From: Bugulina stolonifera
Lineage: Eukaryota; Bryozoa; Gymnolaemata; Cheilostomatida; Bugulidae
Assembly (NCBI GenBank): GCA_935421135.1
Contig: OW285195.1
Location: 1,984,001 to 2,048,000, forward strand
DNA: 64,000 nt
Direction of reading: 5' to 3'
The notes under the pieces were generated by a model, which was not told where the DNA came from, did no database searches, and worked only from the letters and a program-made list of their open reading frames with translations. Numbering within the stretch: the stretch's first letter is position 1; each line of letters begins with the position of its first letter. Below, one piece after another: positions 1-14,627 of this stretch. A program made the translations under genes and the position numbers.

Positions 1-1190
1 TGAAGCTACGGCCTCAGATGATAGACTAGAAACACTACAATGACATGATTCATATCAATAAAATAAATTTTATATCCTGTCATTGTTATTAATCAAGTCA
101 TTTTATTACTTATATGTGCACATCAAAATAATGTTGATGGTGTTGCCTGTGTAATTTTAATCAATTCTGTCTCACATGCTTCTCACATTGTGAATAGCAG
201 CTTTAAGTGAATGCCATAGCACCCCACCATTTCCAGTTTGGAGGCTCAATCTTAGTTGCCAATTCCTGCTCTTTCTCTTTTTTCCTTCCAGTATCCCTCA
301 GGCTTCTTCATTTAGTTTGTCCCATGCAGACTGTTGAGTAAATATTTTTTCTCTCTTAATGTATTTGCCACATTGCAATACAGAAAAGTTGTCTACTCAC
401 CAATTCAACAAAAGCCATGGGTAGGCAAATCTAAATAGTTACATAGTCTGCTCACCTATAACTAATAATGGGAGAATACTCTTAGGGATTCAACCCCTTT
501 GTTCGTTCTTTAGATTAAAACCTGCACTATTCAAAGAATATATTGAAACATGCAGGTTCAAATATTTTTATTTGATATGTGATGTATTCAATCAAGTGTT
601 TCCTATTCTAACACGTGCCTGATAGACTAGAGCCGAATTGTTTATTAAGAACCGAAACAATATTTTACAAATTATTCTCCTTGATCCTTCTTGTAGCTGA
701 GATTTTTGCCACAGAACTGGTCTCTGTTGTATAAGCTCAATCAGCATAGCAATGCAGTTGTCATCCATGGTTAGTAGAATGTTATGTAATACAAAGTTAT
801 ATTAATAATTAATTTTTATTTCACTCAAGTTTTATTTAAAACTAATATAAAATCAACTGCTAGCAGCTTGTTAAAGCGTAGACATAAAAACCGTCTGCAA
901 TATGCATCCAGCTCTAGTCAATCAACACTCGATTCACATTTTGTAACGTAAAAAAACTATAATATGCAATAAACTTGCGATTTTGCAGAAGTTCAACATC
1001 AGTAATCACAAAACGCAAAATTTATGAGGTTCACATAAATTTTGCAGCCGTGTAGCAAACTCTTTAGACTGGAGTTTTTCTTTTTTGAGCACCTCCTCAT
1101 AGCATCCAGTCAAACTGTTGAGTTGTCTTAGTTTCGCGCACCTTTCTATTAGACAAAACCATGCATCTTTAAAATACTAACACTTATATT

Positions 1191-1366
1191 CTAATGTTTT
1201 GAGATATAAGGTAATGCCTGTTTTAAACCATTCGGCGCAAGTTCATTTGTAGAGGTCTCTTTCTGGTGGTTTCTTTGTGAGCATTTCATATAGAATAGAT
1301 CGGCATATGCCACGCTGACAAAGTTCCACAGTTTACAAACCTTCAGCTGTACTGAATGTGAGCCAT
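1191..1366 (-). other. Possible second exon of the TEA-like unit (unit 1 copy)
   Basis: An acceptor-like CCCACAG at the right edge would join, in the phase left by the TEA exon donor, to 57 open codons followed by TAG. The frame is open in the other units I compared (3, 8 and 9), with both silent and replacement changes. The product does not look like the second half of a TEA domain. An open frame of this length is not rare by chance, so this is only a candidate. Confidence 0.2.
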
Positions 1367-1463
1367 CTGTGGGATACCACTATGAACTTATCCAAACATT
1401 TTTATCTGGGATTAAATCTAGAGTGTCTGTTGTTTTCTTCGAAGGGATAGTGGTAGCACTTAC

Positions 1464-1596
1464 CATACTGCTTTCCGTCTTCGGTTGTTCGTTTTTTCCC
1501 ACATGGTGGATAAATAACCATGGCCTTTTGCAAAGCCTTTTCAATGTCGTCCGACCATAAAATGTGTCCTGTTCCAGACATATTTAGATACTGCAT
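1464..1596 (-). CDS. TEA-domain (TEAD/Scalloped-like) exon, unit 1, type A
   Basis: The open frame from the ATG at 1596 reads 44 codons and ends at TATG|GTAAGTGC, a perfect splice donor (phase 1). It contains W-S-x-D-I-E-K-A-L-Q-K-A, then IYPPCGKK, then DGKQYG. This matches the first helix and following loop of the TEA DNA-binding domain, whose family signature is WSxDIE...A...IYPPCG(R/K)(R/K)K...DEGKMYGRNELIARYI. In TEA factors this domain binds MCAT-type DNA elements and works with YAP/Yorkie co-activators in the nucleus. The rest of the domain (NELIARYI... and the recognition helix) was not found in the unit, so the copy looks like an isolated exon. The frame may begin at a splice acceptor (GGAACAG|GACAC) rather than the ATG. 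Type A reads HILW and AMVIYPP. Family similarity was recognised by eye; expression is unknown. Confidence 0.72.
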
Positions 1597-3083
1597 GATA
1601 GATGATGATGATGATTATGTTGAAGCTACGGCCTCAGATGATAGACTAGAAACACTACAATGACATGATTCATATCAATGAAATAAATTTTATATCCTGT
1701 CATTGTTATTAATCAAGTCATTTTATTACTTATATGTGCACATCAAAATAATGTTGATGGTGTTGCCTGTGTAATTTTAATCAATTCTGTCTCACATGCT
1801 TCTCACATTGTGAATAGCAGCTTTAAGTGAATGCCATAGCACCCCACCATTTCCAGTTTGGAGGCTCAATCTTAGTTGCCAATTCCTGCTCTTTCTCTTT
1901 TTTCCTTCCAGTATCCCTCAGGCTTCTTCATTTAGTTTGTCCCATGCAGACTGTTGAGTAAATATTTTTTCTCTCTTAATGTATTTGCCACATTGCAATA
2001 CAGAAAAGTTGTCTACTCACCAATTCAACAAAAGCCATGGGTAGGCAAATCTAAATAGTTACATAGTCTGCGCACCTATAACTAATAATGGGAGAATACT
2101 CTTAGGGATTCAACCCCTTTGTTCGTTCTTTAGATTAAAACCTGCACTATTCAAAGAATATATTGAAACATGCAGGTTCAAATATTTTTATTTGATATGT
2201 GATGCATTCAATCAAGTGTTTCCTATTCTAACACGTGCCTGATAGACTAGAGCCGAATTGTTTATTAAGAACCGAAACAATATTTTACAAATTGTTCTCC
2301 TTGATCCTTCTTGTAGCTGAGATTTTTGCCACAGAACTGGTCTCTGTTGTATAAGCTCAATCAGCATAGCAATGCAGTTGTCATCCATGGTTAGTAGAAT
2401 GTTATGTATTACAAAGTTATATTAATAATTAATTTTTATTTCACTTAAGTTTTATTTAAAAATATTATAAAATCAACTGCTAGCAGCTTGTTAAAGCGTA
2501 GACATAAAAACCGTCTGCAATATGCATCCAGCTCTAGTCAATCAACACTCGATTCACATTTTGTAACGTAAAAAAACTATAATATGCAATAAACTTGCGA
2601 TTTTGCAGAAGTTCAACATCAGTAATCACAAAACGCATAATTTATGAGGTTCACATCAATTTTGCAGCCGTGTAGCAAACTCTTTAGACTGGAGTTTTTC
2701 TTTTTTGAGCACCTCCTCATAGCATCCAGTCAAACTGTTGAGTTGTCTTAGTTTCGCGCACCTTTCTATTAGACAAAACCATGCATCTTTAAAATACTAA
2801 CACTTATATTCTAATGTTTTGAGATATAAGGTAATGCCTGTTTTAAACCATTCGGCGCAAGTTCATTTGTAGAGGTCTCTTTCTGGTGGTTTCTTTGTGA
2901 GCATTTCATATAGAATAGATCGGCATATGCCACGCTGACAAAGTTCCACAGTTTACAAACCTTCAGCTGTACTGAATGTGAGCCATCTGTGGGATACCAC
3001 TATGAACTTATCCAAACATTTTTATCTGGGATTAAATCTAGAGTGTCTGTTGTTTTCTTCGAAGGGATAGTGGTAGCACTTAC

Positions 3084-3216
3084 CATACTGCTTTCCGTCT
3101 TCGGTTGTTCGTTTTTTCCCACATGGTGGATAAATAATAATGGCCTTTTGCAAAGCCTTTTCAATGTCGTCCGACCATGAAACGTGTCCTGTTCCAGACA
3201 TATTTAGATACTGCAT
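3084..3216 (-). CDS. TEA-like exon, unit 2, type B
   Basis: Type B variant: HVSW in place of HILW and AIIIYPP in place of AMVIYPP. The splice donor is intact. Confidence 0.7.
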
Positions 3217-4706
3217 GATAGATGATGATGATGATGATTATGTTGAAGCTACGGCCTCAAATGATAGACTAGAAACACTACAATGACATGATTCATATCA
3301 ATAAAATAAATTTTATATCCTGTCATTGTTATTAATCAAGTCATTTTATTACTTATATGTGCACATCAAAATAATGTTGATGGTGTTGCCTGTGTAATTT
3401 TAATCAATTCTGTCTCACATGCTTCTCACATTGTGAATAGCAGCTTTAAGTGAATGCCATAGCACCCCACCATTTCCAGTTTGGAGGCTCAATCTTAGTT
3501 GCCAATTCCTGCTCTTTCTCTTTTTTCCTTCCAGTATCCCTCAGGCTTCTTCATTTAGTTTGTCCCATGCAGACTGTTGAGTAAATATTTTTTCTCTCTT
3601 AATGTATTTGCCACATTGCAATACAGAAAAGTTGTCTACTCACCAATTCAACAAAAGCCATGGGTAGGCAAATCTAAATAGTTACATAGTCTGCGCACCT
3701 ATAACTAATAATGGGAGAATACTCTTAGGGATTCAACCCCTTTGTTCGTTCTTTAGATTAAAACCTGCACTATTCAAAGAATATATTGAAACATGCAGGT
3801 TCAAATATTTTTATTTGATATGTGATGCATTCAATCAAGTGTTTCCTATTCTAACACGTGCCTTATAGACTAGAGCCGAATTGTTTATTAAGAACCGAAA
3901 CAATATTTTACAAATTATTCTCCTTGATCCTTCTTGTAGCTGAGATTTTTGCCACAGAACTGGTCTCTGTTGTATAAGCTCAATCAGCATAGCAATGCAG
4001 TTGTCATCCATGGTTAGTAGAATGTTATGTAATACAAAGTTATATTAATAATTAATTTTTATTTCACTCAAGTTTTATTTAAAACTAATATAAAATCAAC
4101 TGCTAGCAGCTTGTTAAAGCGTAGACATAAAAACCGTCTGCAATATGCATCCAGCTCTAGTCAATCAACACTCGATTCACATTTTGTAACGTAAAAAAAC
4201 TATAATATGCAATAAACTTGCGATTTTGCAGAAGTTCAACATCAGTAATCACAAAACGCAAAATTTATGAGGTTCACATAAATTTTGCAGCCGTGTAGCA
4301 AACTCTTTAGACTGGAGTTTTTCTTTTTTGAGCACCTCCTCATAGCATCCAGTCAAACTGTTGAGTTGTCTTAGTTTCGCGCACCTTTCTATTAGACAAA
4401 ACCATGCATCTTTAAAATACTAACACTTATATTCTAATGTTTTGAGATATAAGGTAATGCCTGTTTTAAACCATTCGGCGCAAGTTCATTTGTAGAGGTC
4501 TCTTTCTGGTGGTTTCTTTGTGAGCATTTCATATAGACTAGATCGGCATATGCCACGCTGACAGAGTTCCACAGTTTACAAACCTTCAGCTGTACTGAAT
4601 GTGAGCCATCTGTGGGATACCACTATGAACTTATCCAAACATTTTTATCTGGGATTAAATCTAGAGTGTCTGTTGTTTTCTTCGAAGGGATAGTGGTAGC
4701 ACTTAC

Positions 4707-4839
4707 CATACTGCTTTCCGTCTTCGGTTGTTCGTTTTTTCCCACATGGTGGATAAATAACCATGGCCTTTTGCAAAGCCTTTTCAATGTCGTCCGACCA
4801 TAAAATGTGTCCTGTTCCAGACATATTTAGATACTGCAT
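4707..4839 (-). CDS. TEA-like exon, unit 3, type A
   Basis: Protein identical to unit 1; donor intact. Confidence 0.7.
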
Positions 4840-6329
4840 GATAGATGATGATGATGATGATTATGTTGAAGCTACGGCCTCAGATGATAGACTAGAAACA
4901 CTACAATGACATGAGTCATATCAATAAAATAAATTTTATATCCTGTCATTGTTATTAATCAAGTCATTTTATTACTTATATGTGCACATCAAAATAATGT
5001 TGATGGTGTTGCCTGTGTAATTTTAATCAATTCTGTCTCACATGCTTCTCACATTGTGAATAGCAGCTTTAAGTGAATGCCATAGCACCCCACCATTTCC
5101 AGTTTGGAGGCTCAATCTTAGTTGCCAATTCCTGCTCTTTCTCTTTTTTCCTTCCAGTATCCCTCAGGCTTCTTCATTTAGTTTGTCCCATGCAGACTGT
5201 TGAGTAAATATTTTTTCTCTCTTAATGTATTTGCCACATTGCAATACAGAAAAGTTGTCTACTCACCAATTCAACAAAAGCCATGGGTAGGCAAATCTAA
5301 ATAGTTACATAGTCTGCGCACCTATAACTAATAATGGGAGAATACTCTTAGGGATTCAACCCCTTTGTTCGTTCTTTAGATTAAAACCTGCACTATTCAA
5401 AGAATATATTGAAACATGCAGGTTCAAATATTTTTATTTGATATGTGATGCATTCAATCAAGTGTTTCCTATTCTAACACGTGCCTGATAGACTAGAGCC
5501 GAATTGTTTATTAAGAACCGAAACAATATTTTACAAATTGTTCTCCTTGATCCTTCTTGTAGCTGAGATTTTTGCCACAGAACTGGTCTCTGTTGTATAA
5601 GCTCAATCAGCATAGCAATGCAGTTGTCATCCATGGTTAGTAGAATGTTATGTATTACAAAGTTATATTAATAATTAATTTTTATTTCACTTAAGTTTTA
5701 TTTAAAAATATTATAAAATCAACTGCTAGCAGCTTGTTAAAGCGTAGACATAAAAACCGTCTGCAATATGCATCCAGCTCTAGTCAATCAACACTCGATT
5801 CACATTTTGTAACGTAAAAAAACTATAATATGCAATAAACTTGCGATTTTGCAGAAGTTCAACATCAGTAATCACAAAACGCATAATTTATGAGGTTCAC
5901 ATCAATTTTGCAGCCGTGTAGCAAACTCTTTAGACTGGAGTTTTTCTTTTTTGAGCACCTCCTCATAGCATCCAGTCAAACTGTTGAGTTGTCTTAGTTT
6001 CGCGCACCTTTCTATTAGACAAAACCATGCATCTTTAAAATACTAACACTTATATTCTAATGTTTTGAGATATAAGGTAATGCCTGTTTTAAACCATTCG
6101 GCGCAAGTTCATTTGTAGAGGTCTCTTTCTGGTGGTTTCTTTGTGAGCATTTCATATAGAATAGATCGGCATATGCCACGCTGACAAAGTTCCACAGTTT
6201 ACAAACCTTCAGCTGTACTGAATGTGAGCCATCTGTGGGATACCACTATGAACTTATCCAAACATTTTTATCTGGGATTAAATCTAGAGTGTCTGTTGTT
6301 TTCTTCGAAGGGATAGTGGTAGCACTTAC

Positions 6330-6462
6330 CATACTGCTTTCCGTCTTCGGTTGTTCGTTTTTTCCCACATGGTGGATAAATAATAATGGCCTTTTGCAAA
6401 GCCTTTTCAATGTCGTCCGACCATGAAACGTGTCCTGTTCCAGACATATTTAGATACTGCAT
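6330..6462 (-). CDS. TEA-like exon, unit 4, type B
   Basis: Protein identical to unit 2, although the start of this unit carries the marker GAGTCAT shared with units 6 and 8. The unit is therefore a hybrid. Confidence 0.7.
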
Positions 6463-7952
6463 GATAGATGATGATGATGATGATTATGTTGAAGCTACGG
6501 CCTCAAATGATAGACTAGAAACACTACAATGACATGATTCATATCAATAAAATAAATTTTATATCCTGTCATTGTTATTAATCAAGTCATTTTATTACTT
6601 ATATGTGCACATCAAAATAATGTTGATGGTGTTGCCTGTGTAATTTTAATCAATTCTGTCTCACATGCTTCTCACATTGTGAATAGCAGCTTTAAGTGAA
6701 TGCCATAGCACCCCACCATTTCCAGTTTGGAGGCTCAATCTTAGTTGCCAATTCCTGCTCTTTCTCTTTTTTCCTTCCAGTATCCCTCAGGCTTCTTCAT
6801 TTAGTTTGTCCCATGCAGACTGTTGAGTAAATATTTTTTCTCTCTTAATGTATTTGCCACATTGCAATACAGAAAAGTTGTCTACTCACCAATTCAACAA
6901 AAGCCATGGGTAGGCAAATCTAAATAGTTACATAGTCTGCGCACCTATAACTAATAATGGGAGAATACTCTTAGGGATTCAACCCCTTTGTTCGTTCTTT
7001 AGATTAAAACCTGCACTATTCAAAGAATATATTGAAACATGCAGGTTCAAATATTTTTATTTGATATGTGATGCATTCAATCAAGTGTTTCCTATTCTAA
7101 CACGTGCCTTATAGACTAGAGCCGAATTGTTTATTAAGAACCGAAACAATATTTTACAAATTATTCTCCTTGATCCTTCTTGTAGCTGAGATTTTTGCCA
7201 CAGAACTGGTCTCTGTTGTATAAGCTCAATCAGCATAGCAATGCAGTTGTCATCCATGGTTAGTAGAATGTTATGTAATACAAAGTTATATTAATAATTA
7301 ATTTTTATTTCACTCAAGTTTTATTTAAAACTAATATAAAATCAACTGCTAGCAGCTTGTTAAAGCGTAGACATAAAAACCGTCTGCAATATGCATCCAG
7401 CTCTAGTCAATCAACACTCGATTCACATTTTGTAACGTAAAAAAACTATAATATGCAATAAACTTGCGATTTTGCAGAAGTTCAACATCAGTAATCACAA
7501 AACGCAAAATTTATGAGGTTCACATAAATTTTGCAGCCGTGTAGCAAACTCTTTAGACTGGAGTTTTTCTTTTTTGAGCACCTCCTCATAGCATCCAGTC
7601 AAACTGTTGAGTTGTCTTAGTTTCGCGCACCTTTCTATTAGACAAAACCATGCATCTTTAAAATACTAACACTTATATTCTAATGTTTTGAGATATAAGG
7701 TAATGCCTGTTTTAAACCATTCGGCGCAAGTTCATTTGTAGAGGTCTCTTTCTGGTGGTTTCTTTGTGAGCATTTCATATAGACTAGATCGGCATATGCC
7801 ACGCTGACAGAGTTCCACAGTTTACAAACCTTCAGCTGTACTGAATGTGAGCCATCTGTGGGATACCACTATGAACTTATCCAAACATTTTTATCTGGGA
7901 TTAAATCTAGAGTGTCTGTTGTTTTCTTCGAAGGGATAGTGGTAGCACTTAC

Positions 7953-8085
7953 CATACTGCTTTCCGTCTTCGGTTGTTCGTTTTTTCCCACATGGTGGAT
8001 AAATAACCATGGCCTTTTGCAAAGCCTTTTCAATGTCGTCCGACCATAAAATGTGTCCTGTTCCAGACATATTTAGATACTGCAT
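7953..8085 (-). CDS. TEA-like exon, unit 5, type A
   Basis: Same protein as units 1 and 3; donor intact. Confidence 0.7.
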
Positions 8086-9575
8086 GATAGATGATGATGA
8101 TGATGATTATGTTGAAGCTACGGCCTCAAATGATAGACTAGAAACACTACAATGACATGAGTCATATCAATAAAATAAATTTTATATCCTGTCATTGTTA
8201 TTAATCAAGTCATTTTATTACTTATATGTGCACATCAAAATAATGTTGATGGTGTTGCCTGTGTAATTTTAATCAATTCTGTCTCACATGCTTCTCACAT
8301 TGTGAATAGCAGCTTTAAGTGAATGCCATAGCACCCCACCATTTCCAGTTTGGAGGCTCAATCTTAGTTGCCAATTCCTGCTCTTTCTCTTTTTTCCTTC
8401 CAGTATCCCTCAGGCTTCTTCATTTAGTTTGTCCCATGCAGACTGTTGAGTAAATATTTTTTCTCTCTTAATGTATTTGCCACATTGCAATACAGAAAAG
8501 TTGTCTACTCACCAATTCAACAAAAGCCATGGGTAGGCAAATCTAAATAGTTACATAGTCTGCGCACCTATAACTAATAATGGGAGAATACTCTTAGGGA
8601 TTCAACCCCTTTGTTCGTTCTTTAGATTAAAACCTGCACTATTCAAAGAATATATTGAAACATGCAGGTTCAAATATTTTTATTTGATATGTGATGCATT
8701 CAATCAAGTGTTTCCTATTCTAACACGTGCCTGATAGACTAGAGCCGAATTGTTTATTAAGAACCGAAACAATATTTTACAAATTATTCTCCTTGATCCT
8801 TCTTGTAGCTGAGATTTTTGCCACAGAACTGGTCTCTGTTGTATAAGCTCAATCAGCATAGCAATGCAGTTGTCATCCATGGTTAGTAGAATGTTATGTA
8901 ATACAAAGTTATATTAATAATTAATTTTTATTTCACTCAAGTTTTATTTAAAACTAATATAAAATCAACTGCTAGCAGCTTGTTAAAGCGTAGACATAAA
9001 AACCGTCTGCAATATGCATCCAGCTCTAGTCAATCAACACTCGATTCACATTTTGTAACGTAAAAAAACTATAATATGCAATAAACTTGCGATTTTGCAG
9101 AAGTTCAACATCAGTAATCACAAAACGCAAAATTTATGAGGTTCACATAAATTTTGCAGCCGTGTAGCAAACTCTTTAGACTGGAGTTTTTCTTTTTTGA
9201 GCACCTCCTCATAGCATCCAGTCAAACTGTTGAGTTGTCTTAGTTTCGCGCACCTTTCTATTAGACAAAACCATGCATCTTTAAAATACTAACACTTATA
9301 TTCTAATGTTTTGAGATATAAGGTAATGCCTGTTTTAAACCATTCGGCGCAAGTTCATTTGTAGAGGTCTCTTTCTGGTGGTTTCTTTGTGAGCATTTCA
9401 TATAGACTAGATCGGCATATGCCACGCTGACAGAGTTCCACAGTTTACAAACCTTCAGCTGTACTGAATGTGAGCCATCTGTGGGATACCACTATGAACT
9501 TATCCAAACATTTTTATCTGGGATTAAATCTAGAGTGTCTGTTGTTTTCTTCGAAGGGATAGTGGTAGCACTTAC

Positions 9576-9708
9576 CATACTGCTTTCCGTCTTCGGTTGT
9601 TCGTTTTTTCCCACATGGTGGATAAATAACCATGGCCTTTTGCAAAGCCTTTTCAATGTCGTCCGACCATAAAATGTGTCCTGTTCCAGACATATTTAGA
9701 TACTGCAT
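9576..9708 (-). CDS. TEA-like exon, unit 6, type A
   Basis: Type A; donor intact. Confidence 0.7.
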
Positions 9709-11198
9709 GATAGATGATGATGATGATGATTATGTTGAAGCTACGGCCTCAAATGATAGACTAGAAACACTACAATGACATGATTCATATCAATAAAATA
9801 AATTTTATATCCTGTCATTGTTATTAATCAAGTCATTTTATTACTTATATGTGCACATCAAAATAATGTTGATGGTGTTGCCTGTGTAATTTTAATCAAT
9901 TCTGTCTCACATGCTTCTCACATTGTGAATAGCAGCTTTAAGTGAATGCCATAGCACCCCACCATTTCCAGTTTGGAGGCTCAATCTTAGTTGCCAATTC
10001 CTGCTCTTTCTCTTTTTTCCTTCCAGTATCCCTCAGGCTTCTTCATTTAGTTTGTCCCATGCAGACTGTTGAGTAAATATTTTTTCTCTCTTAATGTATT
10101 TGCCACATTGCAATACAGAAAAGTTGTCTACTCACCAATTCAACAAAAGCCATGGGTAGGCAAATCTAAATAGTTACATAGTCTGCGCACCTATAACTAA
10201 TAATGGGAGAATACTCTTAGGGATTCAACCCCTTTGTTCGTTCTTTAGATTAAAACCTGCACTATTCAAAGAATATATTGAAACATGCAGGTTCAAATAT
10301 TTTTATTTGATATGTGATGCATTCAATCAAGTGTTTCCTATTCTAACACGTGCCTTATAGACTAGAGCCGAATTGTTTATTAAGAACCGAAACAATATTT
10401 TACAAATTATTCTCCTTGATCCTTCTTGTAGCTGAGATTTTTGCCACAGAACTGGTCTCTGTTGTATAAGCTCAATCAGCATAGCAATGCAGTTGTCATC
10501 CATGGTTAGTAGAATGTTATGTAATACAAAGTTATATTAATAATTAATTTTTATTTCACTCAAGTTTTATTTAAAACTAATATAAAATCAACTGCTAGCA
10601 GCTTGTTAAAGCGTAGACATAAAAACCGTCTGCAATATGCATCCAGCTCTAGTCAATCAACACTCGATTCACATTTTGTAACGTAAAAAAACTATAATAT
10701 GCAATAAACTTGCGATTTTGCAGAAGTTCAACATCAGTAATCACAAAACGCAAAATTTATGAGGTTCACATAAATTTTGCAGCCGTGTAGCAAACTCTTT
10801 AGACTGGAGTTTTTCTTTTTTGAGCACCTCCTCATAGCATCCAGTCAAACTGTTGAGTTGTCTTAGTTTCGCGCACCTTTCTATTAGACAAAACCATGCA
10901 TCTTTAAAATACTAACACTTATATTCTAATGTTTTGAGATATAAGGTAATGCCTGTTTTAAACCATTCGGCGCAAGTTCATTTGTAGAGGTCTCTTTCTG
11001 GTGGTTTCTTTGTGAGCATTTCATATAGACTAGATCGGCATATGCCACGCTGACAGAGTTCCACAGTTTACAAACCTTCAGCTGTACTGAATGTGAGCCA
11101 TCTGTGGGATACCACTATGAACTTATCCAAACATTTTTATCTGGGATTAAATCTAGAGTGTCTGTTGTTTTCTTCGAAGGGATAGTGGTAGCACTTAC

Positions 11199-11331
11199 CA
11201 TACTGCTTTCCGTCTTCGGTTGTTCGTTTTTTCCCACATGGTGGATAAATAACCATGGCCTTTTGCAAAGCCTTTTCAATGTCGTCCGACCATAAAATGT
11301 GTCCTGTTCCAGACATATTTAGATACTGCAT
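11199..11331 (-). CDS. TEA-like exon, unit 7, type A
   Basis: Type A; donor intact. Confidence 0.7.
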
Positions 11332-12821
11332 GATAGATGATGATGATGATGATTATGTTGAAGCTACGGCCTCAAATGATAGACTAGAAACACTACAATG
11401 ACATGAGTCATATCAATAAAATAAATTTTATATCCTGTCATTGTTATTAATCAAGTCATTTTATTACTTATATGTGCACATCAAAATAATGTTGATGGTG
11501 TTGCCTGTGTAATTTTAATCAATTCTGTCTCACATGCTTCTCACATTGTGAATAGCAGCTTTAAGTGAATGCCATAGCACCCCACCATTTCCAGTTTGGA
11601 GGCTCAATCTTAGTTGCCAATTCCTGCTCTTTCTCTTTTTTCCTTCCAGTATCCCTCAGGCTTCTTCATTTAGTTTGTCCCATGCAGACTGTTGAGTAAA
11701 TATTTTTTCTCTCTTAATGTATTTGCCACATTGCAATACAGAAAAGTTGTCTACTCACCAATTCAACAAAAGCCATGGGTAGGCAAATCTAAATAGTTAC
11801 ATAGTCTGCGCACCTATAACTAATAATGGGAGAATACTCTTAGGGATTCAACCCCTTTGTTCGTTCTTTAGATTAAAACCTGCACTATTCAAAGAATATA
11901 TTGAAACATGCAGGTTCAAATATTTTTATTTGATATGTGATGCATTCAATCAAGTGTTTCCTATTCTAACACGTGCCTGATAGACTAGAGCCGAATTGTT
12001 TATTAAGAACCGAAACAATATTTTACAAATTATTCTCCTTGATCCTTCTTGTAGCTGAGATTTTTGCCACAGAACTGGTCTCTGTTGTATAAGCTCAATC
12101 AGCATAGCAATGCAGTTGTCATCCATGGTTAGTAGAATGTTATGTAATACAAAGTTATATTAATAATTAATTTTTATTTCACTCAAGTTTTATTTAAAAC
12201 TAATATAAAATCAACTGCTAGCAGCTTGTTAAAGCGTAGACATAAAAACCGTCTGCAATATGCATCCAGCTCTAGTCAATCAACACTCGATTCACATTTT
12301 GTAACGTAAAAAAACTATAATATGCAATAAACTTGCGATTTTGCAGAAGTTCAACATCAGTAATCACAAAACGCAAAATTTATGAGGTTCACATAAATTT
12401 TGCAGCCGTGTAGCAAACTCTTTAGACTGGAGTTTTTCTTTTTTGAGCACCTCCTCATAGCATCCAGTCAAACTGTTGAGTTGTCTTAGTTTCGCGCACC
12501 TTTCTATTAGACAAAACCATGCATCTTTAAAATACTAACACTTATATTCTAATGTTTTGAGATATAAGGTAGTGCCTGTTTTAAACCATTCGGCGCAAGT
12601 TCATTTGTAGAGGTCTCTTTCTGGTGGTTTCTTTGTGAGCATTTCATATAGACTAGATCGGCATATGCCACGCTGACAGAGTTCCACAGTTTACAAACCT
12701 TCAGCTGTACTGAATGTGAGCCATCTGTGGGATACCACTATGAACTTATCCAAACATTTTTATCTGGGATTAAATCTAGAGTGTCTGTTGTTTTCTTCGA
12801 AGGGATAGTGGTAGCACTTAC

Positions 12822-12954
12822 CATACTGCTTTCCGTCTTCGGTTGTTCGTTTTTTCCCACATGGTGGATAAATAACCATGGCCTTTTGCAAAGCCTTTTC
12901 AATGTCGTCCGACCATAAAATGTGTCCTGTTCCAGACATATTTAGATACTGCAT
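12822..12954 (-). CDS. TEA-like exon, unit 8, type A
   Basis: Type A; donor intact. Confidence 0.7.
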
Positions 12955-14444
12955 GATAGATGATGATGATGATGATTATGTTGAAGCTACGGCCTCAAAT
13001 GATAGACTAGAAACACTACAATGACATGATTCATATCAATAAAATAAATTTTATATCCTGTCATTGTTATTAATCAAGTCATTTTATTACTTATATGTGC
13101 ACATCAAAATAATGTTGATGGTGTTGCCTGTGTAATTTTAATCAATTCTGTCTCACATGCTTCTCACATTGTGAATAGCAGCTTTAAGTGAATGCCATAG
13201 CACCCCACCATTTCCAGTTTGGAGGCTCAATCTTAGTTGCCAATTCCTGCTCTTTCTCTTTTTTCCTTCCAGTATCCCTCAGGCTTCTTCATTTAGTTTG
13301 TCCCATGCAGACTGTTGAGTAAATATTTTTTCTCTCTTAATGTATTTGCCACATTGCAATACAGAAAAGTTGTCTACTCACCAATTCAACAAAAGCCATG
13401 GGTAGGCAAATCTAAATAGTTACATAGTCTGCGCACCTATAACTAATAATGGGAGAATACTCTTAGGGATTCAACCCCTTTGTTCGTTCTTTAGATTAAA
13501 ACCTGCACTATTCAAAGAATATATTGAAACATGCAGGTTCAAATATTTTTATTTGATATGTGATGCATTCAATCAAGTGTTTCCTATTCTAACACGTGCC
13601 TGATAGACTAGAGCCGAATTGTTTATTAAGAACCGAAACAATATTTTACAAATTATTCTCCTTGATCCTTCTTGTAGCTGAGATTTTTGCCACAGAACTG
13701 GTCTCTGTTGTATAAGCTCAATCAGCATAGCAATGCAGTTGTCATCCATGGTTAGTAGAATGTTATGTATTACAAAGTTATATTAATAATTAATGTTTAT
13801 TTCACTTAAGTTTTATTTAAAAATATTATAAAATCAACTGCTAGCAGCTTGTTAAAGTGTAGACATAAAAACCGTCTGCAATATGCATCCAGCTCTAGTC
13901 AATCAACACTCGATTCACATTTTGTAACGTAAAAAAACTATAATATGCAATAAACTTGCGATTTTGCAGAAGTTCAACATCAGTAATCACAAAACGCATG
14001 ATTTATGAGGTTCACATAAATTTTGCAGCCGTGTAGCAAACTCTTTAGACTGGAGTTTTTCTTTTTTGAGCACCTCCTCATAGCATCCAGTCAAACTGTT
14101 GAGTTGTCTTAGTTTCGCGCACCTTTCTATTAGACAAAACCATGCATCTTTAAAATACTAACACTTATATTCTAATGTTTTGAGATATAAGGTAATGCCT
14201 GTTTTAAACCATTCGGCGCAAATTCATTTGTAGAGGTCTCTTTCTGGTGGTTTCTTTGTGAGCATTTCATATAGAATAGATCGGCATATGCCACGCTGAC
14301 AAAGTTCCACAGTTGACAAACCTTCAGCTGTACTGAATGTGAGCCATCTGTGGGATACCACTATGAACTTATCCAAACATTTTTATCTGGGATTAAATCT
14401 AGAGTGTCTGTTGTTTTCTTCGAAGGGATAGTGGTAGCACTTAC

Positions 14445-14577
14445 CATACTGCTTTCCGTCTTCGGTTGTTCGTTTTTTCCCACATGGTGGATAAATAATA
14501 ATGGCCTTTTGCAAAGCCTTTTCAATGTCGTCCGACCATGAAATGTGTCCTGTTCCAGACATATTTAGATACTGCAT
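14445..14577 (-). CDS. TEA-like exon, unit 9, type B-prime
   Basis: HISW with AIIIYPP, a third protein variant close to type B. The donor is intact. The GAT run immediately 5' of the ATG (to the right) has grown to about 14 repeats. Confidence 0.68.
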
Positions 14578-14581
14578 GATA

Positions 14582-14627
<46 letters not shown>

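Noticed and set aside
1369..1560. 63-codon plus-strand ORF repeated in each 1.62-kb unit
   Set aside because: It is the antisense shadow of the minus-strand TEA-like exon and has no recognisable features.
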